From: Legionella adelaidensis
GTDB lineage: Bacteria > Pseudomonadota > Gammaproteobacteria > Legionellales > Legionellaceae
DNA length: 64,000 nt
NCBI RefSeq assembly: GCF_900637865.1
Contig: NZ_LR134428.1
Location: forward strand, 100,397-164,396
Direction of reading: 5' to 3'
Shown here: one piece after another, positions 8,943 to 17,472 of the stretch
How positions within the stretch are numbered: position 1 is the stretch's first letter
Layout: each line of letters begins with the position of its first letter
Notes under the pieces: model-generated
What the model saw: only the letters and a program-made list of their open reading frames with translations
What the model was told of the DNA's origin: nothing
Database searches by the model: none
Made by a program: the position numbers and the translations under genes

Positions 8943-9542
8943 TTACCATAACTTAAACCAAGAAGAGGAAAATTCGCCTTTACATTTATTTAATTGCCCC
9001 TGATATAATTGTGCGCGGGCACTTACCTTATGCGCAACCCCCAAAAGCCACTTCTTACGCAAATAGGTTTTGCGTTGATATCCACCCACACCCTCATGAT
9101 AAGCAAGATAAAGATTGTAAGCATCACTGCGAGAGATACCTGCTTTTTGATGGGCAATATTAGCGTACCATCCAATAAAGTCCACGCCATCACCGAATCG
9201 ATCGCGTGCAGAAAATAAATGACCATTCGTTTTTTTGTATTGTGCCCACGTCCCACTTAAGGCTTGCGAGTAACCATAAGCGGTTGAGGGCCTTGTCCAT
9301 GGAATAATCCATAATAACTTAGTCCGTTGTGGTTGAGCCCGGCCATTAAATTTTGATTCTTGGTGAATAATCGACATTTGTACTGCAACAGGCACCCGCC
9401 AACGACGCTCCACATCTTTAGCATCTTTATACCATTGCGGGTACTGCCTAAATATACTACAAAGGTTATCTACATTACGAGGCGGAGGACTAACGCAACC
9501 TGATATGATTAAAAAAGCTAAAGCAACGGATATGCGTTTCAC
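8943..9542 (-). CDS. lytic transglycosylase (SLT) lipoprotein
   Basis: A 199-residue predicted lipoprotein. Its signal ends in the lipobox ISGC (Cys16), so it should be anchored in the outer membrane. The body is an SLT/lysozyme-like domain: VQMSIIHQESKFNG supplies the catalytic glutamate (Glu62), and AYGYSQALSGTWAQYK and YLAYHEGVGGY match the later family motifs. It would cleave peptidoglycan glycan strands non-hydrolytically. The C-terminal tail (KCKGEFSSSWFKLW) contains one extra cysteine. It stands apart from adk by 40 bp on the same strand. The family is clear; the exact subfamily is not. Confidence 0.85.
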   Translation of the reverse strand: MKRISVALAFLIISGCVSPPPRNVDNLCSIFRQYPQWYKDAKDVERRWRVPVAVQMSIIHQESKFNGRAQPQRTKLLWIIPWTRPSTAYGYSQALSGTWAQYKKTNGHLFSARDRFGDGVDFIGWYANIAHQKAGISRSDAYNLYLAYHEGVGGYQRKTYLRKKWLLGVAHKVSARAQLYQGQLNKCKGEFSSSWFKLW

Positions 9543-9658
9543 TTCCCACTCCCGATTATTTTATAAGATTCCACTTCGGCTATTAGTAACAAAATTTAGC
9601 GGTAAATTAAATATATTTTTATCTTTCTTAAAGGAAGATCGCACTTTATCTTTAAAAT

Positions 9659-9775
9659 ATGCGTTTATTTGCATTCCGGCGCCAGACCCATTTTCTTCAA
9701 GTTCGACGCGAGGTTTTAGAGCGGGTGATTTTGCCCGAAGGCCATTCTTATGTTAGCCTTGATATAAAAATTTGA
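9659..9775 (+). CDS. possible small protein of 38 residues
   Basis: An ATG-to-TGA frame of 38 codons begins MRLFAFRRQTHF and ends seven bases before the start of the exonuclease gene, which has only a weak ribosome-binding site of its own. Translational coupling is possible. It has no recognised domain, and the AAGGAAG upstream is about 24 bases away, too far for ideal use. The remainder of the 9543-9782 interval has no other gene that I can see. Confidence 0.25.
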   Translation: MRLFAFRRQTHFLQVRREVLERVILPEGHSYVSLDIKI

Positions 9776-9782
9776 GCAACCC

Positions 9783-10568
9783 ATGACAGTATTGGTTTTT
9801 GATATTGAAACGGTACCTGACATTGAAACAGGACAAAAACTCTATTCCTTAGAGGGGCTTTCTGAACAAGACACTGTAAGCGCACTTTGTGCCTTAAGAA
9901 GAGCCAAGGTAGGTAATGAATTTTTACCGCATTATTTACAAAAAATTGTTGCTATTTCCTTAGTAATCAGTAGCCCCGGTCAGTTAAGAGTTTTATCTAT
10001 TGGCGATGAACACTCTGCGGAAAAAGACTTAATTCAACGTTTCTTTAATGGGATTGATAAGTATACCCCTATACTGGTTAGCTGGAATGGATGCGGGTTT
10101 GACTTACCCGTTCTCCATTACCGCTCTCTTTTCCACAGCATTACTGCCCCTACTTATTGGGAAAATGGCGATTCAGTACAAGGGTTTCGTTACAATAATT
10201 ATTTGAGTCGTTTTCACTATCGCCATTTGGATTTAATGGATGTTTTAGCAGGTTATCAGAATAGAGCTTTTGCTCCTCTGGATGAAATTTCTTCTATGTT
10301 AGGTTTTCCAGGAAAAATGGGTATGGATGGGTCCAAGGTTTGGGAAGCCTATCGTGAAGGCCATATTCAATCCATACGAAACTACTGCGAAACAGACGTA
10401 TTAAATACTTATTGTGTGTATTTACGTTTTGAATTGATGCGAGGCGTATTGCAAACAACCCAATATCAAAAAGAAATAATACGTCTTCAAGAATATTTAA
10501 GAAGTGAAAGCGATAAAGAACATCTGCAAGATTTTTTGAAAAGAATGGAAAATCCACTTAGTACATGA
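9783..10568 (+). CDS. predicted 3'-5' exonuclease related to the PolB proofreading domain
   Basis: A 261-residue DEDD-type nuclease of the DNA polymerase B exonuclease-like family. The ExoI motif is FDIET (Asp7, Glu9), ExoII is in VSWNGCGFDLPVL, and the ExoIII region is RNYCETDVLNTYCVYLR, with the conserved aspartate of the final motif. It has no polymerase domain, so it acts as a stand-alone nuclease or RNA/DNA trimming enzyme; the substrate is not known from sequence. It is convergent with lpdA, separated by a 167-bp repeat region with a strong hairpin. Confidence 0.85.
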   Translation: MTVLVFDIETVPDIETGQKLYSLEGLSEQDTVSALCALRRAKVGNEFLPHYLQKIVAISLVISSPGQLRVLSIGDEHSAEKDLIQRFFNGIDKYTPILVSWNGCGFDLPVLHYRSLFHSITAPTYWENGDSVQGFRYNNYLSRFHYRHLDLMDVLAGYQNRAFAPLDEISSMLGFPGKMGMDGSKVWEAYREGHIQSIRNYCETDVLNTYCVYLRFELMRGVLQTTQYQKEIIRLQEYLRSESDKEHLQDFLKRMENPLST

Positions 10569-10590
10569 CAATTTTAAAATATGCAAAACT

Positions 10591-10620
10591 GTCATCCCGC
10601 GAAGGCGGGGAGTGGATCCG
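10591..10620. repeat. GTCATCCCGC palindromic repeat, partial copy
   Basis: GTCATCCCGCGAAGGCGGGG forms a CCCGC/GCGGG hairpin with a GAAG loop. It belongs to the same family as the complete palindrome at 10681-10726 and perhaps the decayed copy near 16635. It lies downstream of the exonuclease gene. Confidence 0.5.
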
Positions 10621-10680
10621 GGCATATTTATACATCAGGATATATATTAGGAAAAATGAGTTCTTATAACCCTAATTGAT

Positions 10681-10726
10681 AAATTGGGTGTCATTCTCGC
10701 GAAAGCGGGAATGACACCCAATTTTT
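10681..10726. terminator. strong bidirectional terminator hairpin built from a GTCATTCCCGC repeat
   Basis: AAATTGGGTGTCATTCTCGC (10681-10700), a GAAA loop, then GCGGGAATGACACCCAATTT (10705-10724) pair over about 20 bp with a single G-T wobble position. A-rich and T-rich flanks lie on the two sides, so it can act as an intrinsic terminator in both directions. It lies ten bases from the lpdA stop and between convergent genes. Confidence 0.8.
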
Positions 10727-10735
10727 GTTAAGATT

Positions 10736-12157
10736 TCACTTTTTTTTCTTTGGCAAATACAAATCAGTAATAGTTCCTTCAAAAATTTCTGCAGCCTGAG
10801 CTATCGTTTCTGATAAAGTTGGGTGTGGATGGATGGTTAAAGCAATGTCCTCCACATCACAGCCCATTTCTATAGCAAGCGCTGCTTCAGATATCAGATC
10901 ACCCGCATTGATACCCACAATACCGGCTCCGAGTATTCGTTTGCTTTTTGGGCAAAACAACAGTTTAGTCATTCCTTCTTCTCTGCCCATACTCAATGCC
11001 CTGCCACTAGCTACCCATGGAAAAGAGGCTTTTTCATAGGGAATGTTATCTGCTTTGGCTTCTTTCTCTGTAAGACCTACCCAAGCGATTTCTGGATCCG
11101 TATAGGCCACACTGGCTATACATTTTGGGTCAAAATAGTGTTTTTTACCGCTGATGACTTCCGCAGCTACTTTGCCTTCAGGAATGGCCTTATGCGCCAA
11201 CATAGGCTGGCCGACCACATCGCCAATAGCAAAAATATGATCAACATTAGTCCGCATTTGTTTATCTACAGGAATAAAACCTTTCTCATCAACTTTTACC
11301 CCTGCTTTTTCGGCAGCAATTGTATTACCGTTGGGTTTTCTCCCTACCGAAACTAAAACTTGCTGGAAGCATGCCGGTTTTTCTGTTCCATGTTCCCCTT
11401 CCATTGAAACATAAATTCCATCTTTCTTAGCTTCAACTTTGGTTACTTTTGTCTTCAAAAGGAACTTTACACCCTTCTTAGCCATACGCTTTTGCAAAAC
11501 ATTTACTAAATCAGCATCAGCAGGAGGGATTAATTGGTCCATAAACTCAACAACAGTGACCTCAACTCCCATAGCCGAATAGACAGTAGCCATTTCAAGA
11601 CCAATAATGCCTCCGCCAAGCACTAGTAAGTTGCCCTTAATATCTGCTAGCTCCAAAGCACCCGTAGAACTAAATATACGCTTGTCTTCCGGTATAAAAG
11701 GTAGATTAACCGACTCACTACCTACAGCAATAATCGCATGCTCAAATTCAATGGTAGTGTCTCCGTCTTTACCAGAAACGACAACTTCATGAGCACCTTT
11801 AAACTTCGCTGTACCGGTTACAATTTCAACTTTACGTTGTTTTGCCAACGCTTTTAGACCACCGGTTAGCTTGGACACTACCGAGTTTTTCCAAGCAACC
11901 ATTTTCTTGTTATCTAATTTAGGTTTACCAAAGCTTACACCCTGATCAGCCATTTCATGCGATTCATCCACTACTTTGGCAATATGTAATAATGCTTTAG
12001 AAGGAATACATCCAACGTTGAGGCAAACACCCCCAATATTATCAAAACGTTCTACCAGGATTACTTTTTTTCCTAGATCTGCAGCCCGAAAAGCCGCCGT
12101 GTACCCGCCTGGGCCACTACCAATAACAACTACATCCGTCTTCATTTGATTTGCCAT
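10736..12157 (-). CDS. lpdA: dihydrolipoyl dehydrogenase (E3)
   Basis: E3 reoxidises dihydrolipoamide on E2 and passes electrons to NAD+. The 473-residue protein has the FAD motif GSGPGG (13-18), the redox disulfide GGVCLNVGCIPSK (Cys45/Cys50), an NAD-binding GGGIIG motif, and the C-terminal HPHPTLSET with the catalytic His445-Glu450 pair. It is the last gene of aceE-aceF-lpdA, 17 bp after aceF, and ends in a strong hairpin. In this arrangement it serves pyruvate dehydrogenase and probably also the 2-oxoglutarate complex. Confidence 0.97.
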   Translation of the reverse strand: MANQMKTDVVVIGSGPGGYTAAFRAADLGKKVILVERFDNIGGVCLNVGCIPSKALLHIAKVVDESHEMADQGVSFGKPKLDNKKMVAWKNSVVSKLTGGLKALAKQRKVEIVTGTAKFKGAHEVVVSGKDGDTTIEFEHAIIAVGSESVNLPFIPEDKRIFSSTGALELADIKGNLLVLGGGIIGLEMATVYSAMGVEVTVVEFMDQLIPPADADLVNVLQKRMAKKGVKFLLKTKVTKVEAKKDGIYVSMEGEHGTEKPACFQQVLVSVGRKPNGNTIAAEKAGVKVDEKGFIPVDKQMRTNVDHIFAIGDVVGQPMLAHKAIPEGKVAAEVISGKKHYFDPKCIASVAYTDPEIAWVGLTEKEAKADNIPYEKASFPWVASGRALSMGREEGMTKLLFCPKSKRILGAGIVGINAGDLISEAALAIEMGCDVEDIALTIHPHPTLSETIAQAAEIFEGTITDLYLPKKKK

Positions 12158-12174
12158 CGTAAAAACCTCTTTGC

Positions 12175-13467
12175 TTATAATAAGACGCGGCGAATGTCGC
12201 TAAGACTTTCACTTATGTAGCGAGAAAATCGAGCTGCTTCAGCTCCATCAATCACGCGATGATCATAAGAAAGTGACAAAGGCAGCATTAAACGCGGTTT
12301 AAATTCATTTTCTATATACACAGGTTTAACAGAAGAACGCGAAAGCCCTAGAATAGCCACTTCAGGACTATTTACTATAGGAGTAAAAGCCGTCCCTCCT
12401 ATTCCACCCAGACTTGAAATAGTAAAACAACCACCACTCATATCTGTCGGCATTAACCCTTTATCCCGAGCTTTAGCACTTAATCTAGCCATTTCTTTGG
12501 CTATTTCATTCACTGATAAACGATCCACCCCTTTAATTACAGGAACTACCAGACCGTTTGGAGTTTCTACCGCAATTCCAATATTAAAGTAATGTTTATA
12601 AATTAAATGGTTCCCGGAAGCATCCAACGAGGCATTAAACTGGGGGAATACCGCCAAAGCTTTACTAACCACTTTACAGACAAAAGCAAGGATAGTCAGT
12701 TTGACCTCTTCTTTATTTCTTTGAATTTCAACTTTTCGGAAAGCCTCAAGATCAGTAATGTCTGCTTCATCGAATTGCGTTACATGAGGAATCGTCACCC
12801 AAGAACGGTGCACATTTTCACCGGTTAAACGTTTAATTTTATTCAATGGTTTGGATTCAACTTCACCAAACTTACTAAAATCAATCTCAGGTGCGGCAGG
12901 TATTCCGAAGGTACCTTTAGCCCCCTGTTGCATACGCGCTTTTATATATTCATGAATATCTTCTTTGCTAATCCGCTCTTTTCTGCCGGTTCCTTGAATC
13001 TCAGTTAAATTAACGCCTAATTCTCTAGCTAAGCGGCGAACTCCCGGACTGGCGTGAATAACTTCTTGTTTTTCAGCAGTTTGTTTTTTTTCATTTGAAA
13101 GACTGGGTAGCTCTTTCTCCTCTGGCTTATCCAATATTTCGGTCATTTGCTTATCTATTACTGCCTTAACTGCTTCTTCGCGATCTTTTTCAGGTTCTTT
13201 TTCTTCTTTATGTGAAGATTCTTCAGCAGCAGGCTCTAATAATAAAATAACATCGCCTTCTGAAACCTTATCCCCCATTTTTACAGAGAGTGATTTCACA
13301 ACACCTGCAGATGGGGAAGGTATTTCCATACTGGCTTTATCCGATTCTAGCGTAATTAAAGGAGTTTCTTTTTCAACGCTTTCACCTTCTTTCACCAAAA
13401 TTTCAATAACATCCACACCGGATGCCCCACCAATATCTGGGACTTTAACTTCTTGTGTACTAGCCAT
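12175..13467 (-). CDS. aceF: pyruvate dehydrogenase E2, dihydrolipoamide acetyltransferase
   Basis: E2 transfers acetyl groups from E1 to CoA. The 430-residue protein has a single N-terminal lipoyl domain (residues about 5-78, lipoyl Lys44 in LESDKASMEI). A charged linker of about 55 residues follows, then the E1/E3-binding domain (138-176, ASPGVRRLARELGV). The catalytic domain contains SYDHRVIDG (His403, Asp407). E. coli AceF has three lipoyl domains; this shorter one-domain form is common in other proteobacteria. It lies 22 bp after aceE and 17 bp before lpdA, so one operon. Confidence 0.97.
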   Translation of the reverse strand: MASTQEVKVPDIGGASGVDVIEILVKEGESVEKETPLITLESDKASMEIPSPSAGVVKSLSVKMGDKVSEGDVILLLEPAAEESSHKEEKEPEKDREEAVKAVIDKQMTEILDKPEEKELPSLSNEKKQTAEKQEVIHASPGVRRLARELGVNLTEIQGTGRKERISKEDIHEYIKARMQQGAKGTFGIPAAPEIDFSKFGEVESKPLNKIKRLTGENVHRSWVTIPHVTQFDEADITDLEAFRKVEIQRNKEEVKLTILAFVCKVVSKALAVFPQFNASLDASGNHLIYKHYFNIGIAVETPNGLVVPVIKGVDRLSVNEIAKEMARLSAKARDKGLMPTDMSGGCFTISSLGGIGGTAFTPIVNSPEVAILGLSRSSVKPVYIENEFKPRLMLPLSLSYDHRVIDGAEAARFSRYISESLSDIRRVLL

Positions 13468-13489
13468 TCTTATCCTCGGCTTATTCTAA

Positions 13490-16153
13490 TTAATGAGTAG
13501 CCGGATCAATTTTGTCCGGGTTTATACCATAATGTTTTATTGCCTCTTCGACCACTTTTACAGGAATCTCCCCTTGTTGCGCCAGAGTAGACAAAGTAGT
13601 CACTACAATAAATTTCGCATCGACCTCAAAAAAGTGCCGTAATTTTGCACGGGTATCACTGCGGCCATATCCATCTGTACCTAAAGTTATATAGGGCACA
13701 TGAATAAATGGGCGAATTTGATCAGCATATAAGCGCATATAATCCGTGGCCGCAATAATGGGGCCTTTTCTATTTGCCAATTGCTGTGCCACATAACTTT
13801 GCTTCGCTTTTTTCCCTGGATGTAAGCGATTATATCGTTCCACAGCCAGCCCATCCCTACGCAATTCTGTAAAGCTGGTTACACTCCAAATATCTGCACT
13901 TATCTGATAATCATCTTCCAACATGCGAGCCGCTTCTATAACTTCTCTTAAAATAGTTCCACACCCAAGAAGCTGAACATGTGCTTTCCCTTTTTTCTTA
14001 CTTTCTTGTAATAAATACATACCCTTTAAAATACCTTCTTCTACGCCTTTAGGCATATCAGGGTGCGTATAGTTTTCATTCATAACCGTTATATAATAAA
14101 AAACATTTTCACGGTTAACGTACATCCGCTTTAAACCATCATGAATGATAACAGCCAACTCATAAGCATAAGTCGGGTCATAAGAAATACAGTTTGGAAT
14201 AGTTGAAGACAAAATGTGGCTATGACCATCTTGATGTTGTAAACCTTCTCCGGCAAGGGTCGTTCTTCCGGCTGTTCCGCCCAATAAGAATCCGCGCGCT
14301 TGCATATCTCCGGCAGCCCAGGCCAAGTCTCCAATACGTTGAAATCCAAACATAGAATAATAAATATAAAAAGGAATCATAGCCAACTTATTGGTACTAT
14401 AAGAGGTAGCTGCAGCCATCCACGAACAAAATGCCCCCGCCTCATTAATGCCCTCTTCCAGAATCTGCCCATCTTTGGCTTCCCGGTAATACATGACCTG
14501 TTCACGATCAACAGGAGTATACAACTGGCCCACGGGGGAATAGATACCAATTTGCCTAAATAAACCTTCCATTCCGAATGTCCTGCACTCATCAGGAATG
14601 ATAGGCACGATTCTTTGACTGATATTTTTATCTTTTAAAAGCACAGACAGGATACGCACAAAAGCCATGGTGGTAGAGAGCTCTCTATCCCCTAAACCTT
14701 TAAGCACTGTTGAGAAAGCATCCAGTTCTGGAATATTTAAAGGTTCTATCTCGGTTGTGCGTGATGGCAAATACCCGCCTAAAGCTTCTCTTTGTTTTTT
14801 TAAATATTGAATTTCAGGACTATTTTCCGCAGGTCTGTAGAAAGGAACGTCGTTAATATGATCGTCGCTAATAGGTATACTGAAGCGATCGCGAAAAGCA
14901 CGTAATTGCTCTATAGACATCTTCTTTTGCTGGTGAGTAATATTCATACCTTCCCCAGCAGCCCCCATGCCATATCCTTTAATAGTTTTAGCAAGAATAA
15001 CCGTGGGGCTTCCTTTATGTTCTACTGCCTGAGCATAGGCCGCATATACTTTTTGAGCGTCGTGGCCCCCGCGATTCAAACGCCAAATTTCATCATCTGA
15101 CAAATGTTCTACCATTTTCTTCAACTCGGGATATTGGCCAAAGAAATTTTCGCGCACATACGCGCCATCATTTGCCTTGTAACTTTGGTAATCCCCATCC
15201 ACGCACTCTTCCATTCGCTTTTGCAAAATTCCATCTTTGTCCAGTGCAAAAAGAGGATCCCATCTACCGCCCCAAACCACTTTAATAACATTCCAGCCCG
15301 CACCGCGGAAAACCCCTTCCAATTCCTGGATAATTTTACTATTCCCACGAACCGGTCCATCTAAACGTTGTAAATTACAATTTATTACAAAGATTAAATT
15401 ATCTAGTTTTTCACGGGCAGCAATGGATAAAGCACCGAGAGATTCTGGCTCGTCCGTTTCACCATCTCCCAAGAATGCCCAAACTTTTCGCCCTTCTGCC
15501 TTTATCAATCCACGATTTTCTAAATACTTTAAGAATCGCGCTTGATAAATAGCTTGCAAAGGACCCAGGCCCATAGAAACGGTGGGAAATTGCCAAAAAT
15601 CACCCATTAGCCACGGGTGCGGGTAGGAAGACAATCCATTCACTTCAACTTCTTGCCTAAATTTATCCAATTGCTGTTCGCTAAGCCGTCCTTCCAGAAA
15701 TGCTCTTGCATAAATACCAGGGGAAGAATGTCCTTGAATATACAGTAAATCTCCACCGGTTACTTTATCAGGCCCTTTAAAATAATGATTAAAGCCTACT
15801 TCATAAAGTGTTGAGGAAGAAGCATACGTCGCAATATGTCCCCCCAGTTCTGGAGCATATTTTCCTGCTCTTAATACCATTGCTACTGCGTTCCAACGTA
15901 ACAACGCATTAATTCGTTTAACTACTCCCTCATCAGGAGGTATTTGTTTTTCTTCATGTGGTTTAATGGTATTGCGATAAGGAGTAACGGAAGAGCTTGA
16001 TAATTTCACCCCGTCTTGTTCTGCTTTTTTAATTAACTCTTTAATGATGTAAGCGGCTCTTTCATTGCCTTCTTCATGTAATACTGCTTCTAAAGATTCC
16101 AACCACTCTTGGGTTTCGATTGGATCTAAATCTTTCATACTCTCATTAACCAT
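13490..16153 (-). CDS. aceE: pyruvate dehydrogenase E1 component, homodimeric type
   Basis: E1 decarboxylates pyruvate with thiamine diphosphate and acetylates the lipoyl group of E2. The 887-residue length matches E. coli AceE. The TPP/Mg motif starts at GDGETDEPE (229-237) and ends near INCN (257-260), and QGHSSPGIYARAFLEG is characteristic of this family. An AGAGG ribosome-binding site lies seven bases before the ATG. It opens the aceE-aceF-lpdA operon. No PdhR-type repressor gene precedes it; a cysteine-rich lipoprotein gene lies 23 bp upstream on the same strand instead. Confidence 0.97.
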   Translation of the reverse strand: MVNESMKDLDPIETQEWLESLEAVLHEEGNERAAYIIKELIKKAEQDGVKLSSSSVTPYRNTIKPHEEKQIPPDEGVVKRINALLRWNAVAMVLRAGKYAPELGGHIATYASSSTLYEVGFNHYFKGPDKVTGGDLLYIQGHSSPGIYARAFLEGRLSEQQLDKFRQEVEVNGLSSYPHPWLMGDFWQFPTVSMGLGPLQAIYQARFLKYLENRGLIKAEGRKVWAFLGDGETDEPESLGALSIAAREKLDNLIFVINCNLQRLDGPVRGNSKIIQELEGVFRGAGWNVIKVVWGGRWDPLFALDKDGILQKRMEECVDGDYQSYKANDGAYVRENFFGQYPELKKMVEHLSDDEIWRLNRGGHDAQKVYAAYAQAVEHKGSPTVILAKTIKGYGMGAAGEGMNITHQQKKMSIEQLRAFRDRFSIPISDDHINDVPFYRPAENSPEIQYLKKQREALGGYLPSRTTEIEPLNIPELDAFSTVLKGLGDRELSTTMAFVRILSVLLKDKNISQRIVPIIPDECRTFGMEGLFRQIGIYSPVGQLYTPVDREQVMYYREAKDGQILEEGINEAGAFCSWMAAATSYSTNKLAMIPFYIYYSMFGFQRIGDLAWAAGDMQARGFLLGGTAGRTTLAGEGLQHQDGHSHILSSTIPNCISYDPTYAYELAVIIHDGLKRMYVNRENVFYYITVMNENYTHPDMPKGVEEGILKGMYLLQESKKKGKAHVQLLGCGTILREVIEAARMLEDDYQISADIWSVTSFTELRRDGLAVERYNRLHPGKKAKQSYVAQQLANRKGPIIAATDYMRLYADQIRPFIHVPYITLGTDGYGRSDTRAKLRHFFEVDAKFIVVTTLSTLAQQGEIPVKVVEEAIKHYGINPDKIDPATH

Positions 16154-16176
16154 TCATTTTCCTCTGTCTTCTGGGA

Positions 16177-16557
16177 CTAACAACAGGTTGGGGGAACTTG
16201 TAAACGTTTATGAATAACCCCTTCGCATGATTGTTCACAAACACGACGATCTGCCTTGCAATTACAGGTTGGCTTGCGGCATTTTAGTGGATCACGGTAG
16301 GAATTCAACTGTCGAACTAAAAATCCGCCTTGTACAAGCTCTTCATGTACATACTGTTTGTAACTATTTGCCGTGGCTTTTGAGGAGCACGCTGAACAAT
16401 TAGAACAACTATCGCGACAATTATTTATACAAGCATCAAATTTTTTTAAACAGACTAATTTACATGCAACCTGATAATGAACGACCTCGACTGAACGATG
16501 ACAGCTGGCTAACAGTAAAAATAAAAAACACCACAATAGTCGATTTAAAAAATACAT
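16177..16557 (-). CDS. cysteine-rich lipoprotein of unknown function
   Basis: A 126-residue protein with a signal sequence ending in the lipobox LLASC (Cys19), so lipid anchoring is predicted. The mature part carries about 14 further cysteines in two groups (VACKLVCLKKFDACINNC with RDSCSNCSACS, then CRKPTCNCKADRRVCEQSC) and ends in TCC. The spacing suggests many disulfides or metal binding. I do not recognise the family. It lies 23 bp upstream of aceE in the same direction and may be read through into the PDH operon. Its own upstream region (16558-16715) contains a decayed CCCGC repeat. Confidence 0.75.
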   Translation of the reverse strand: MYFLNRLLWCFLFLLLASCHRSVEVVHYQVACKLVCLKKFDACINNCRDSCSNCSACSSKATANSYKQYVHEELVQGGFLVRQLNSYRDPLKCRKPTCNCKADRRVCEQSCEGVIHKRLQVPPTCC

Positions 16558-16634
16558 AATGTACTCGCTGTGTTAAGTCCGTTTATATTGACCTTTGGTC
16601 TAAAACAGTTAGTAAAGGTACTTCTCTAAGAATA

Positions 16635-16657
16635 GATTCCCGCCTACGTGGAACGAC
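16635..16657. repeat. decayed ATTCCCGCC repeat
   Basis: GATTCCCGCCTACGTGGAACGAC resembles one arm and part of the other arm of the GTCATTCCCGC palindromes at 10591 and 10681, with lost pairing. It sits between ampE and the cysteine-rich lipoprotein gene. Nothing else is evident in 16558-16715. Confidence 0.3.
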
Positions 16658-16715
16658 AGCTCGTTAAAAAAGTAACACCCTCAGGCCCTTCCAAACATTA
16701 ATTCTTTGTATTAAG

Positions 16716-17462
16716 TTACAACCAAGCTACCAGGGTAAAAATTGCCAAAAAAACTAGCAATACAATCGCCGCATGCTCAACTAACGTTTCTGCCTCTGGC
16801 ATATAAACTTGCTCTTGTTCGTCAAACCCAACTGCATGAAGGCCACAAACACTTAATATAGTCTCATTATTGTGAGGTGGTGTAAAAAATAAGCGAGTAA
16901 AATGTTGAAAACCCACCTGGAAATTACCCACGAGCAAATAGAGCAGGGCTGTAAACTTCGCCGGTACCCAATCTAAAATATGGGTTAACGTATCCGCTGG
17001 CCCTTTTACAGCTTCTTGTGTTCTACTCAAGCTAATCAGGCGATAAGCTAAGACCCCCAGGGGCCCTAAAACAATATACCAAAAAATAACTGCAAATAAT
17101 TGTCCATTTACTTCAGCAAAATAATTGCCCAACTCTTTTTCGCTAGCATTATCTTTTAGGTTTTCTGGGTAGAAAGGATTTTTCGGTCCTAAACAATAAT
17201 AAAAAATAACCACGTTCAGTAAAAGGTAAATGATACCGAATACCATACTGGATGTGAGGAAAAGCACAAAAGCGACACTAATCAATATAGGTAGAAGAAT
17301 GAACGTCAAAAGGAGCCATCTATAGGGGGTTGTAATGGGTTCGGAAATACTTTTTTGAACTGACTTTGCATAAGATGTAAACCAGTTAAATCGATTATGA
17401 ACGCTGGTATGCGCTAAAAATCTTTCACTTATCAAGCAAATTACAATTACCAAAAGTTTCAT
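16716..17462 (-). CDS. ampE: AmpE-like inner-membrane protein
   Basis: A 248-residue membrane protein with about four or five hydrophobic segments (around residues 45-65, 70-90, 120-145 and at the extreme C-terminus 225-247). It starts MKLLVIVICLISERFLAHT and has a body like AmpE: LGPLGVLAYRLI, then DWVPAKFTALLYLLVGNF. AmpE is linked to AmpD and beta-lactamase regulation in enterics, but its molecular role is poorly known. In E. coli ampDE lie near the pdhR-aceEF-lpd operon; here ampE also lies just upstream of the PDH genes, which supports the assignment. The antiporter gene precedes it by 10 bp, likely one transcript. Confidence 0.78.
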   Translation of the reverse strand: MKLLVIVICLISERFLAHTSVHNRFNWFTSYAKSVQKSISEPITTPYRWLLLTFILLPILISVAFVLFLTSSMVFGIIYLLLNVVIFYYCLGPKNPFYPENLKDNASEKELGNYFAEVNGQLFAVIFWYIVLGPLGVLAYRLISLSRTQEAVKGPADTLTHILDWVPAKFTALLYLLVGNFQVGFQHFTRLFFTPPHNNETILSVCGLHAVGFDEQEQVYMPEAETLVEHAAIVLLVFLAIFTLVAWL

Positions 17463-17472
17463 TTAAAAACTC

